Shown piece by piece: positions 6,017 through 14,690 of a stretch of DNA of 20,458 bases (its first letter is position 1; each line of letters starts with the position of its first letter). This DNA comes from a bacterium (GTDB taxonomy: Bacteria; Krumholzibacteriota; Krumholzibacteria; LZORAL124-64-63), in NCBI GenBank assembly GCA_003646045.1, contig QNDV01000005.1, positions 1 through 20,458 of the forward strand. The letters are read 5' to 3'. Under the pieces are notes generated by a model. That model ran no database searches and was not told the origin of the DNA. It worked only from the letters and a program-made list of their open reading frames with translations. A program made the translations under genes and the position numbers.

Positions 6017-8121
6017 GGGGCCGCCGCGTGTCGGGACGCTTTGCCGTTCTGCGCGCGGCCGTAGTGTTGGCAGCGCTGGCCCTGGTGGTCCGGGTGGTCC
6101 AGATCCAGGTGTTCATGCACGACGAATGTAAGGCGAAGGCAGACGGTCTGTGGTGGCAGGAAACGGCCTTACCCGCGGTACGCGGCGACCTGTATGACCG
6201 GCACGGACGCCCACTGGCGCTTTCGGTGTCCACCTGGAGGGTGGGGGTGGCGACTTCGTTGATGGACGACCGGGAAAAGGTCGTCAGTACCCTGGCAGAG
6301 GTTCTTGATTGGGATGCCGTCGATCTGCGCCGTCGCCTCACGCGCGCCGGCGGTCATGTCGTACTCAACAAATCCGTTGTCCTGAGCCGCGACCAGAAGG
6401 CGAACCTGCGCCGGGTCCGGGCCGTGACCCTAGACACCGTGCGCGCGCGAGTCTATCCCGCAGGCGGCGTTGGAGCAGCGACCATTGGTTTCTGTCGCGA
6501 AGGCGGCGACACCACCGTGGCCACGGGCATGGAGCACAGTCTGCGCCACGTGTTGGCGGGCCGTCCCGGTCGCTGCCAGTCGGTGACCACCGCCGTCCCG
6601 GGGCGTGATCTGGGCCGCCTCGTCCTGGAGGAGGCCGTTCACGGGCATGATGTGCGCCTGACCATGGACATTGAATTGCAGGCCATCAGCGAGGAAAGGC
6701 TGGCTGCGGCGATAGCAGCCACAGGTTCCCGTGGTGGTTCGGTCCTGATCCTGGATCCCCACACCGGCGATGTGCTGGCCGCCGCCAGTGCGCCCCTGAT
6801 GGGCGATCGCCAGGCGCGTCAAACCGATGAGGCCGTCTGGCAGAACAGTAATTTCACCAAACAGTTCGAGCCGGGATCCGTCTTCAAGATCTTCACCGTG
6901 GCCTCGCTGCTGCGTCGGGCCGCCATCGATACGTCCAGCATTTTCGACTGTTCCGACAGTGATTTCGGCAGTTTCCGCATTCGCAACGACGATGATCACA
7001 AATACGGTGATCTGGCCTTGATGCCGGCCTTTTCCAAGTCCAGCAACATCTACTTCGCCAGGGCCGTGGCCAACCTGGATCCCAGTGAGATGCACCGGGA
7101 CTTCCTGGATTTCGGTTTCGGTCAGGCCACCGCCATGCCCTATCCCGGCCAGGCCGCGGGAATACTGCGCAGTCCCGAAGAATGGTCCGTTCGCTCCCAG
7201 CCTACCCTGGCCATCGGTCAGGAACTGGCGGTTACTCCCCTCCAACTCGGCCTGGCTGTGTGTGCGGTGGCCAATGGTGGCGCGCTCTATGCGCCGCGGC
7301 TCGTCAGCACGATCCGCGATGCCGACGGCCGGGTGACCGAGCGGTTTCCCCCCGTCCTGCTGCGCCGGGTGATCAGCGCACCACTGGCGGCGGTACTGCG
7401 CGAAGCCATGGGCCGGGCCGTCAGGGAGGGCACGGGCAAGGGCACCAACCTGGACTGGATAAGTATCGGCGGCAAGACGGGCACGGCCCAGAAACAACGT
7501 GAGGGCCGGGGCTACACCGCCGGGGCCTATATAGCCAGCTTCGCGGGGATCGTGCCCCTGGATGAACCGCGCCTGGTGATCCTGACCACACTGGATGAGC
7601 CCCGCGGTTACCACTACTACGCCGCCGAAAGTGCGGTCCCCCTGTTTCGCGCCGTGGTCGAGGACATCCGTTTCACCACGGATTGGTTGACCGGTGCTCC
7701 GGGTGCCCGCACGGCACAGTTGGAGATGGCTGCTGCCCCGGACGACGCCGTGGTGCCGGATGTACTGCACCTGAGCGCCGCCTGTGCGGTGCAGCGCCTG
7801 GCTGCAGCCGGACTCGTGGGCGCGGGAGCCGGGCGCGACGGTGTGGTGGTTGCCCAGACACCGGCGGCCGGAGCGTCCTGTCCAGCCGGCCACCAGGTCC
7901 AACTCGTGGTAGCCGGTCGGAGAAACCCGCAGGCGACGAGCCGTCAATTGTGCCCCGACTTCGCAGGTTTGAGTAATCGCCAGGCCCAGGGGCTGGCGGC
8001 GCGACTGGGTATCGACGTAGCCATCAGGGGTGCGGGATATGCCGTGGCCCAGGATCCGGCACCGGGACGCCCGTTGCAGGGTCATCCGGTACGGTTGCGC
8101 ATGGAGGGGACATGGCACTGA
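6013..8121 (+). CDS. ftsI: Septal penicillin-binding protein FtsI/PBP3-type transpeptidase with two PASTA domains
   Basis: A 702-residue class B penicillin-binding protein that crosslinks septal peptidoglycan. It has a short cytoplasmic N-terminus, one membrane helix (about 13-35), a pedestal domain beginning with RGDLYDRHGRPLALS, and a transpeptidase domain. Catalytic motifs are present: SxxK as Ser289-Val-Phe-Lys292, SxN as Ser343-Ser-Asn345, and KTG at 488-490. Two PASTA domains follow at about 580-636 (VVPDVLHLSAACAVQRLAAAG) and 646-699 (LCPDFAGLSNRQAQGLAARLG), each with the DPAPG- or TPAAG-like turn. PASTA tails are best known in Gram-positive PBP2x and SpoVD-type enzymes. ATG 6013 overlaps the ftsL stop, and the C-terminus overlaps murE by 10 nt. 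It presumably pairs with FtsW encoded downstream. Confidence 0.96.
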   Translation: MRGRRVSGRFAVLRAAVVLAALALVVRVVQIQVFMHDECKAKADGLWWQETALPAVRGDLYDRHGRPLALSVSTWRVGVATSLMDDREKVVSTLAEVLDWDAVDLRRRLTRAGGHVVLNKSVVLSRDQKANLRRVRAVTLDTVRARVYPAGGVGAATIGFCREGGDTTVATGMEHSLRHVLAGRPGRCQSVTTAVPGRDLGRLVLEEAVHGHDVRLTMDIELQAISEERLAAAIAATGSRGGSVLILDPHTGDVLAAASAPLMGDRQARQTDEAVWQNSNFTKQFEPGSVFKIFTVASLLRRAAIDTSSIFDCSDSDFGSFRIRNDDDHKYGDLALMPAFSKSSNIYFARAVANLDPSEMHRDFLDFGFGQATAMPYPGQAAGILRSPEEWSVRSQPTLAIGQELAVTPLQLGLAVCAVANGGALYAPRLVSTIRDADGRVTERFPPVLLRRVISAPLAAVLREAMGRAVREGTGKGTNLDWISIGGKTGTAQKQREGRGYTAGAYIASFAGIVPLDEPRLVILTTLDEPRGYHYYAAESAVPLFRAVVEDIRFTTDWLTGAPGARTAQLEMAAAPDDAVVPDVLHLSAACAVQRLAAAGLVGAGAGRDGVVVAQTPAAGASCPAGHQVQLVVAGRRNPQATSRQLCPDFAGLSNRQAQGLAARLGIDVAIRGAGYAVAQDPAPGRPLQGHPVRLRMEGTWH

Positions 8122-9599
8122 CCCTGGCCCAGATCCAGGCCCTGCTGCCGGACACCGAACTGTGCGGTGAGGGCAACACGATCATCAGCAACGTGACGGC
8201 GGACAGTCGACAAGCAGGGCCGGATACCCTGTTCGTGGCGGTTCGTGGCACCAGGCGGGATGGGCATGAATTTCTGGCGGCTGTCCGCGCCGCCGGTGTG
8301 GGAGCCGTGGCCTGTACCAGGGGAAACGTGGAAAAGGCCGGTGACGGACCGATCCTCGTGGCCGCAGACACCCGGGACCTGCCGGCCCGCATCGCGCGCC
8401 TGCTGAACGGACGACCGGATGCCGCCCTGCGCACGGTGGCCGTTACCGGAACCAACGGCAAGACTACCGTCAGTTTCCTGCTACAGGCCCTGCTTGGTGA
8501 ACTCGAGGGACCTTGCGGTCTGTTGGGTACGATCTTCTACGATGACGGGCGGGTGCGGGAGTCGGCACCGCTGACGACCCCCGGCGGTCCCGTGTTGTAC
8601 GCCTGGTTGGAGCGTATGCGTGCTGCCGGCTGCCGCTCGGTGGCCTTGGAAATATCCTCCCACGCCCTGGATCAACAGCGGGTGGCTGGTCTGGAGCTGG
8701 ACGTGGCGGTCATGACCAACCTGGGCCGCGACCACCTGGACTACCACGGCGATGCGGCGGCCTATCTGGCGGCCAAGACGCTCATCACCGGGAGACTGCG
8801 CCCGGAACAGGGTGTCCTGGTGGTCAACGGCAACGATCCGGCGCTGGCGGGGATCACCGCCGGCGATCACCAGGTGGTGCGGTTTTCGACGAATCCCGAG
8901 GTTTGCGCCGACCTGCGGGTTCTGCACGCCGAACTAGATCTGCGGGGATCCCGGTTGGAGCTGGATTGGCGCGGCAGGACCCTGGAACTGACCAGCCCCC
9001 TGGTGGGGCGTTTCAACGTCGAGAACCTCGCTGCGGCCCTGGCCGCGGGGCTGGCCCTGGGTTATCCGGCGGACTCCTGCGTGGAGGCCCTGGCGGCGGT
9101 ACGGCAGGTGCCCGGTCGCCTGGAACAGTTCGCCCTGCCTTCGGGAGCGCTGGCGGTGGTGGACTATGCCCACACCCACGACGCTCTCGCGGCGGTCCTG
9201 TCCACCTGCGACGAGTTGTCCGCTGGGCGTATCCTGCTGGTCTTCGGTTGCGGCGGGGATCGGGACCGGGGCAAACGTGTTCTCATGGGCGAGGTGGCGG
9301 CGCAGGCCGCGGACCTGGCCTGGATCACCTCGGACAATCCCCGTAGCGAGGACCCCGCGTCCATCTGTGCGGGGATCGTCGCCGGCTTCGACGCGGTCAA
9401 GGCACCGCGGGCCGAGGCACGACAAGTGGTTGTCGATCGCACCATGGCGATCCGGGCTGCTCTGGCCGCCAGCAGGCCATCCGATGTGGTGGTCGTCGCC
9501 GGCAAGGGCCACGAGGATTACCAGTTGGTGGGCGAACGGGTACTGGACCTGGACGACCGTCGGATCGTCCGGGATTGGCTGCGGGAGGTGGCGTTGTGA
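8112..9599 (+). CDS. murE: UDP-MurNAc-tripeptide synthetase MurE (meso-diaminopimelate-type)
   Basis: A 495-residue Mur ligase adding the third stem-peptide residue to UDP-MurNAc-L-Ala-D-Glu in the cytoplasm. The N-terminal uridine-binding domain includes ISNVTADSRQAGPDTLFVAVRG. The ATP loop is TNGKTT (114-119). SSHALDQQR and NLGRDHLDYHG follow, with the lysine expected to be carbamylated at Lys222 in AYLAAKTL. The C-terminal domain has DYAHTHDAL, LVFGCGGDRDRGKR and DNPRSEDP, with DNPR at 408-411. DNPR is the known mark of meso-diaminopimelate enzymes, as opposed to lysine-type DNPA. The final GKGHEDYQ is also typical. The ATG lies inside the end of ftsI with GGAGG just upstream, and the gene ends in a GTGA overlap with murF. 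Confidence 0.97.
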   Translation: MALTLAQIQALLPDTELCGEGNTIISNVTADSRQAGPDTLFVAVRGTRRDGHEFLAAVRAAGVGAVACTRGNVEKAGDGPILVAADTRDLPARIARLLNGRPDAALRTVAVTGTNGKTTVSFLLQALLGELEGPCGLLGTIFYDDGRVRESAPLTTPGGPVLYAWLERMRAAGCRSVALEISSHALDQQRVAGLELDVAVMTNLGRDHLDYHGDAAAYLAAKTLITGRLRPEQGVLVVNGNDPALAGITAGDHQVVRFSTNPEVCADLRVLHAELDLRGSRLELDWRGRTLELTSPLVGRFNVENLAAALAAGLALGYPADSCVEALAAVRQVPGRLEQFALPSGALAVVDYAHTHDALAAVLSTCDELSAGRILLVFGCGGDRDRGKRVLMGEVAAQAADLAWITSDNPRSEDPASICAGIVAGFDAVKAPRAEARQVVVDRTMAIRAALAASRPSDVVVVAGKGHEDYQLVGERVLDLDDRRIVRDWLREVAL

Positions 9600-11035
9600 G
9601 TGTCCCGCGCTACGACGCGACCCTGGCGGCGGCGGATCTGGAGGCTGCCGGTCTGCTGGACCGTGTACTGGTGGCCCACCATGGAGTTCTGGCACCCCCT
9701 GATGATGCTGTACCCGGGGGCGGTTTCAGCGGCGCCGGTCTCGATTCACGCCACCTGCGCCCCGGACAACTCTTTGTCGCCCTGGCAGGTGCCCGGGCCG
9801 ATGGTTGTGACTTCGCGCCCGCGGCCCTTGCCGCCGGCCATTGGATCCTGACCCGGACGGCTGACGATCCGGCCCAACATCCCCTGATGGGATCGTCGGC
9901 CGCTCCGGGAACGGGTACCCTGCTGAGCCCTGATCCCGTGGCGGCCCTGGGCTGTCTGGCCCGCTGTTGGCGGCAGCGCCACGATGTGCCCACCGTGGCG
10001 GTTACCGGCACCAACGGCAAAACCACTACCAAGGATTTCCTGGCGGCCCTGCTCGGTGGCGCGGGGTCCGTCCTGGCCACCCGCGGCAACCTGAACAACC
10101 ATCTCGGTGTGCCTTTGACCCTCTTGTCCCTGACACCTGACCATAGCCGCGCCGTAGTGGAAATGGGAGCGTCGGCGGTGGGTGAAATCGCGGCGCTGGC
10201 ACAACTGGCCCGGCCGTCTGTCGGCGTGATCACCAATGCGGCGCCGGCGCACCTGGCCCAATTCGGTGATCTGGACGGCGTCATTGCCGGCAAGGGCGAA
10301 CTCGTGGCGTCCCTGCCTGCCCACGGGACGGCGGTACTGAACGCGGACAGCCCCGGCTTCGATACCTGGTGTGGGCTTACATCGGCGCGAGTGGTGTCCT
10401 GGGGGCAGACGAGGGGTGAACATCGCTGGTCCTGGCGAGCCACCGGCCGTGGCGGCGAACTGGAGCTGGACGGTCAAACCTGGGCCGTGCCCCTGCCCGG
10501 GGAACACAACGGGGCCAATCTGGTGGCGGCCATCCTGGCCGGACAGGCCCTGGGTCTGGACGAGGCGGAACTGCGCCGCGGGCTGGCGGCTTTCACGGCA
10601 TCTCCCCATCGGGGTCTGGTGCTGATCGTGGACGGTCGCACGGTCCTGGACGATTCCTACAACGCCAACCCGCGCAGCGTGGTCGCCGCGGCCAGGGCGC
10701 TGTGTGCCCTGGCCGGCGACGGGCGCACGGTGGTTGTGCTGGGGCACATGGGGGAACTGGGTGACGAGAGTGTGGAAATCCACCTGCAGACCGGACGCGA
10801 ACTGGCAACAGTCGGTGTTGATCACCTGGTGACCGTGGGGGCTCCGGCCCGGCTCATGAACGAGGGGTTCCAGGCGTGCGGTGGTGAGGGCAGTCATTGC
10901 AGTGACCAGGACGCCGCGGCCGCCTGGCTGGCGGCAAACACCGCCGCCGGTGACCGGGTGCTGGTCAAGGGTTCGCGCAGCGCGGCCATGGAAACCGTCA
11001 TTGAATCGTTCGCCGCGATCAGCGGCAAGTCCTAG
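9596..11035 (+). CDS. murF: UDP-MurNAc-tripeptide:D-Ala-D-Ala ligase MurF
   Basis: A 479-residue Mur ligase that adds D-Ala-D-Ala to complete the UDP-MurNAc-pentapeptide. Motifs: LDSRHLRPGQLFVALAGARADG in the N-terminal domain, ATP loop TGTNGKTTT (137-145), RGNLNNHLGVPLTLL, VVEMGASAVGEI, TNAAPAHLAQFG, GEHNGANLVAAILAGQAL, DDSYNANPRS, LGHMGELGDES and a final LVKGSRSAAMETV. The start is GTG 9596, chosen because it gives a GTGA overlap with murE and has GGGAGG 7 nt upstream; a TTG at 9575 in frame is less likely. The N-terminal domain has a loop of about 20 extra residues compared with short MurF proteins. The stop is followed by an 11-nt gap to mraY that contains its ribosome-binding site. Confidence 0.97.
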   Translation: MSVPRYDATLAAADLEAAGLLDRVLVAHHGVLAPPDDAVPGGGFSGAGLDSRHLRPGQLFVALAGARADGCDFAPAALAAGHWILTRTADDPAQHPLMGSSAAPGTGTLLSPDPVAALGCLARCWRQRHDVPTVAVTGTNGKTTTKDFLAALLGGAGSVLATRGNLNNHLGVPLTLLSLTPDHSRAVVEMGASAVGEIAALAQLARPSVGVITNAAPAHLAQFGDLDGVIAGKGELVASLPAHGTAVLNADSPGFDTWCGLTSARVVSWGQTRGEHRWSWRATGRGGELELDGQTWAVPLPGEHNGANLVAAILAGQALGLDEAELRRGLAAFTASPHRGLVLIVDGRTVLDDSYNANPRSVVAAARALCALAGDGRTVVVLGHMGELGDESVEIHLQTGRELATVGVDHLVTVGAPARLMNEGFQACGGEGSHCSDQDAAAAWLAANTAAGDRVLVKGSRSAAMETVIESFAAISGKS

Positions 11036-11046
11036 GCAGGAGCGGT

Positions 11047-12135
11047 ATGTTCTACCATCTACTCTATCCCTTGCACGAATACTGGTCGGTATTCAACGTC
11101 TTCAAGTACATCACCTTCAGGGCCAGCTATGCCACTGTCACCGCTCTGCTCATCGCGTTCATCTTCGGTGACTGGGTAATCCGCCGGCTCGAGAAACTGC
11201 AGATCGGGGAAACCATCAGGGGCGATGGCCCACAGCACCACCAGGCCAAGGCTGGCACCCCCACCATGGGCGGCGTGCTGGTGCTTGCCGCTATTGTGGT
11301 ACCGACCCTGCTGTGGTCCGACCTGACCAATACCTACGTGCTGCTGGCGGTGGCAGGTACCATCTGGATGGGGGGCATCGGATTCCTGGACGACTACCTG
11401 AAGGTCGTCAAGAAACGACCCAAGGGCATGATCGGCCGTTTCAAGCTGGTGGGGCAGGTCAGCTATGGCCTGCTGCTGGGAGGCATCCTGATCTACGCGG
11501 CGCCGGCGGGCGACCAGACCACGGTATCAAGTGTTCCGTTCCTCAAGGATGTACTCATCAACTGGAACTGGTTTTATATCCCCCTGGTGATCCTGGTGGT
11601 CACCGGTACCAGCAACGCCGTGAACCTGAGTGACGGTCTGGACGGGTTGGCAATCGGCTTGAGCGCCCTGGCTTTCGCCGGCTTCGCGGTCATCTCGTAT
11701 CTCACCGGCCACGTCGTCTTCGCCGACTACCTGAATCTCCTGTACATACCGGCTGCGGGCGAACTCACCATCTATTGCGCCGCGGTGGTGGGTGCCGCCC
11801 TGGGCTTCCTGTGGTTCAACGCCAACCCGGCGCGGATCTTCATGGGTGATACGGGAAGTCTCGCCCTGGGCGGCGCCCTGGGTACCGTGGCCATCCTGGT
11901 CAAGAAGGAACTGCTGCTGGTGGTTATCGGCGGCATTTTCGTGGCCGAGGCGGTGTCGGTCATGCTGCAGGTCTTCTGGTTCCGCCGCAGTGGCGGTAGG
12001 CGACTGTTCCGCATGGCCCCGTTGCATCACCATTTCGAACTGGCGGGCTGGTCCGAGAACCAGGTCGTCGTGCGCTTCTGGATAGTGGGCATCCTGCTGC
12101 TGCTCGTGGGCATGTCGTCGTTGAAACTTCAATAG
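11047..12135 (+). CDS. mraY: Phospho-MurNAc-pentapeptide transferase MraY
   Basis: A 362-residue polytopic membrane enzyme (about 10 helices) that transfers phospho-MurNAc-pentapeptide to undecaprenyl phosphate, making lipid I. Signature segments are intact: FRASYATVTAL near the N-terminus, GTPTMGG, the Mg-binding GFLDDYLKVVKKRPKG, SNAVNLSDGLDGLAIG, FNANPARIFMGDTGSLALGG, and the C-terminal histidine motif PLHHHFELAGW followed by ENQVVVRFWI. The length matches the family. GCAGGAG lies upstream of ATG 11047, 11 nt after the murF stop, so it can initiate independently. It is flanked by murF and murD as in most dcw clusters. Confidence 0.98.
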   Translation: MFYHLLYPLHEYWSVFNVFKYITFRASYATVTALLIAFIFGDWVIRRLEKLQIGETIRGDGPQHHQAKAGTPTMGGVLVLAAIVVPTLLWSDLTNTYVLLAVAGTIWMGGIGFLDDYLKVVKKRPKGMIGRFKLVGQVSYGLLLGGILIYAAPAGDQTTVSSVPFLKDVLINWNWFYIPLVILVVTGTSNAVNLSDGLDGLAIGLSALAFAGFAVISYLTGHVVFADYLNLLYIPAAGELTIYCAAVVGAALGFLWFNANPARIFMGDTGSLALGGALGTVAILVKKELLLVVIGGIFVAEAVSVMLQVFWFRRSGGRRLFRMAPLHHHFELAGWSENQVVVRFWIVGILLLLVGMSSLKLQ

Positions 12136-12147
12136 GAGTACCGGTTG

Positions 12148-13533
12148 ATGTCCTGGGACGTAGATGATCGCGTGATCTGGGTAGTGGGTCTGGCCAGGAG
12201 CGGCTGTGCCGCCGGCGGACTGCTGCGGCAGCGGGGAGCGCGGGTCCTGGGCGTGGACGATGCGGACGAGCGGTCGGTGCGCCGCCGGTGGGAGCGTGAG
12301 GGCCTGTCAAAGCTGGCACCCGAGGCCTTCGACGAACTCCATACCGGCGGCGCCTGGCCGTCCGTCGTTCCCTTCGCCGTGGTGATCAGCCCCGGGGTTC
12401 CCGGCAGCCATCCGCAGCTGGCCGCACTGCCGCCGGGAGTGCCGGTACTGGGCGAAGTGGAACTCGGTTCGCGCTTCTGTGCCGCGCCGCTGGTGGGTGT
12501 GACCGGCACCAATGGCAAGTCTACCGTAACCGACTGGCTGGCCCACGTGGTACGTGGCGCGGGGCGCCGGGCCGAAGCCGTAGGCAATCTGGGCCGTCCC
12601 CTGTGTACCGTGGCCGAGGAATTGACTCCCCATGACCTGGCGGTGGTGGAGGTGTCCAGCTTCCAGTTGGAAACCGTCAGCACTTTCCGGCCGCAGGTGG
12701 GGCTGGTGTTGAACCTGGCACCGGATCATCTGGACCGCTACGAGGATCTGACGTCCTACTACCGGGCCAAGCGAATCCTGGCAGAAAAAGTAGCAACCGG
12801 AGGAACCTACCTGGCCTGGACCGGATGCCCCGAGGCGGCCGGGTGGAGTTCACCGGGCAGAACCGTCCTCTTCGGCGAGGAGGACGCCGGGGCCAGTATC
12901 TTCTATCGCGACAAGGATTTGTACATTCAGGGTGACGGGGAATGCAGTTGCCTGCTCGCGAGCGACAGGGTGGCCCTGGATTCGCCACCCAATCTCCTGA
13001 ACGCCCTGGCTGTGGCCGGGGCGGCCAGGGCACTCGGCATACCCGGTGATGCCACCGCCGCCGGCCTGGCCGGTTACGGCGGCCTGGCTCATCGTCATGA
13101 ACTGGTGGCACTGCGAGACGGCGTCCGCTTCGTCAACGACTCCAAGGCCACCAACGTGCATGCCGTCGTGTCGGGACTGGACGGCTACGGGCAGCAGGTC
13201 GTCCTGATCCTCGGCGGCAGCGGCAAGGGGGAGGACTACCGCCCCCTGCGCGAAGTGATGGGGCCGGTGCGCCACGTGGTGACCATCGGCGCCGAGGGAC
13301 CGGTGGTGGCAGCCGCCCTGGCTGATGTCGTAGCGGTAACCGCGGCGCCGGACATGGACCGGGCCGTGGCTCTGGCCGCGGACCTGGCTGCTCCCGATGC
13401 GGTGGTCCTGCTCAGTCCCGCCTGCGCCAGTTTCGACATGTTCACCAGCTATCGGCAACGGGGTGCAGCGTTCAAGGCCGCGGCCCTGGCAGCCGGCGCG
13501 GCAGCGCTGGACCCGGACAAGGAGATGCCGTGA
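12148..13533 (+). CDS. murD: UDP-MurNAc-L-alanine:D-glutamate ligase MurD
   Basis: A 461-residue Mur ligase adding D-Glu to UDP-MurNAc-L-Ala. The N-terminal domain starts VIWVVGLARSGCAAGGLL. The ATP loop is TGTNGKST (119-126), followed by NLGRPL, VEVSSFQLET, NLAPDHLDRY and the lysine likely to be carbamylated, Lys208, in YYRAKRIL. The C-terminal domain has FVNDSKATNVHAVVSGL, LILGGSGKGEDYRPL and LLSPACASFDMF. ATG 12148 is preferred over the TTG one codon upstream; AGGAG lies about 9 nt before it. The usual PHR at the domain boundary reads AHR. The gene ends in a GTGA overlap with ftsW. Identification is secure. Confidence 0.97.
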   Translation: MSWDVDDRVIWVVGLARSGCAAGGLLRQRGARVLGVDDADERSVRRRWEREGLSKLAPEAFDELHTGGAWPSVVPFAVVISPGVPGSHPQLAALPPGVPVLGEVELGSRFCAAPLVGVTGTNGKSTVTDWLAHVVRGAGRRAEAVGNLGRPLCTVAEELTPHDLAVVEVSSFQLETVSTFRPQVGLVLNLAPDHLDRYEDLTSYYRAKRILAEKVATGGTYLAWTGCPEAAGWSSPGRTVLFGEEDAGASIFYRDKDLYIQGDGECSCLLASDRVALDSPPNLLNALAVAGAARALGIPGDATAAGLAGYGGLAHRHELVALRDGVRFVNDSKATNVHAVVSGLDGYGQQVVLILGGSGKGEDYRPLREVMGPVRHVVTIGAEGPVVAAALADVVAVTAAPDMDRAVALAADLAAPDAVVLLSPACASFDMFTSYRQRGAAFKAAALAAGAAALDPDKEMP

Positions 13534-14690
13534 AGCGACGTCTGCACAACCTGGCCGCTCCCCTGCGGGGGGCCGACCCCACCCTGCTCGGCGCCGTGGG
13601 TGCCCTGCTCTTTATCGGCTTGTTCGTGGTGTGGGGAGCCGGCAGCTACGGCCGCTTCGCCGGGTCGTCGCTCCTGGGCAGGCACTACGTGGCCGCCAAG
13701 CACCTGTTCATGATCGCCGTGGGCGGTGTGACAATCCTGGTGCTCATGAACCTGGACTACCGGGTATTGCGCGCACGTAAAGTACACCTGCCCCTGCTGG
13801 CGGTGAGCTACGCCCTGGTGGCCTGGACCCTGTTCGGCGATCGGGACATCAACCGGTGGGTCACGATATTCGGATTCTCGCTGCAACCGGTGGAACTGGC
13901 CAAGTTGGCCCTGATCATCTTTCTGGCGGAAAGACTGGCCCTGCGGCCCCGACAAACCAGTCCCCACCTGCAGCGGGTGGCCGTTGCCCTGGGGCTGGGT
14001 GCCGTGCCGCTGGTGATCCTCCTGGTGCTGCAGCCCAATTTCGGCAATGTGCTGGTGGTGGCCTGTGTGACCCTGGTGCTTCTTTTCGTATGTGGTACCT
14101 CGTGGCGATGGCTGGTGCCCCTGATGGCCGTGCCGGCGGTGGGCATGGCCTTCGCCTTCGTGGTGGTCAACAAGTTGCAGAATCGTTGGGACGGTTGGCT
14201 GGACGGTCTGCTGCGCGGGGACTATACCTACCAGGTTTCCCAATCCATCATCGGTCTGGGCGCCGGCGGCTGGCGTGGCCTGGGCGTGGGCCAAAGCCAC
14301 AACAAGTTCTCTTTCCTGCCGGAAGCCCACACCGACTTTGCCTTCTCGGTGCTGGGGGAGGAGTGGGGCCTTTTCGGAACCCTGGCGGTGATCATCATGC
14401 TGGGCGTCATCGCCTGGCGCGGTTTCGCCATTGCCGCGCGCGCCGCGGATACCTTCGGCAGCGCCCTGGCCGCAGGAGTGACCACTGGATTGACCGTCTA
14501 CGGAGTGGCCAACATCGGCATGGTCACGGGCATCCTGCCGGTGATCGGCGTACCATTGCCTTTTGTCAGTTTCGGCGGTACGGCCATGATCGCCTCCATG
14601 GCGGCCATCGGAATATTGTTGAGTGTCGAACGCGTGTCGCTGGCCCATGAGATCTGGCGGGCACGCTGGGATCGGAGTGGAATTTCGTGA
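13530..14690 (+). CDS. ftsW: Septal peptidoglycan glycosyltransferase FtsW
   Basis: A 386-residue SEDS-family membrane protein with about 10 helices that polymerises lipid II at the septum together with FtsI. Family marks: INRWVTIFGFSLQPVELAKLAL (usually QPSE, here QPVE), LQPNFGNVLVV (usually QPDFG or QPDLG), YQVSQSIIGLGAGGWRGLGVGQS, KFSFLPEAHTDFAFSVLGEEWG with the catalytic Asp at residue 269, and GILPVIGVPLPFVSFGGTAMI. It starts with GTG at 13530 in a GTGA overlap with murD, with AAGGAG 5 nt upstream. RodA is the closest alternative, but the dcw position between murD and murG and the pairing with ftsI argue for FtsW. Confidence 0.96.
   Translation: MKRRLHNLAAPLRGADPTLLGAVGALLFIGLFVVWGAGSYGRFAGSSLLGRHYVAAKHLFMIAVGGVTILVLMNLDYRVLRARKVHLPLLAVSYALVAWTLFGDRDINRWVTIFGFSLQPVELAKLALIIFLAERLALRPRQTSPHLQRVAVALGLGAVPLVILLVLQPNFGNVLVVACVTLVLLFVCGTSWRWLVPLMAVPAVGMAFAFVVVNKLQNRWDGWLDGLLRGDYTYQVSQSIIGLGAGGWRGLGVGQSHNKFSFLPEAHTDFAFSVLGEEWGLFGTLAVIIMLGVIAWRGFAIAARAADTFGSALAAGVTTGLTVYGVANIGMVTGILPVIGVPLPFVSFGGTAMIASMAAIGILLSVERVSLAHEIWRARWDRSGIS

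Noticed and set aside
6430..8118. Long minus-strand open frame opposite ftsI (562 codons), and similar ones opposite murC (15771-17300) and ftsW/murG/murC (14498-16138)
   Set aside because: They are antisense shadows of high-GC genes whose + strand frames carry complete family motifs; the antisense proteins show no domain, good start site or spacing.
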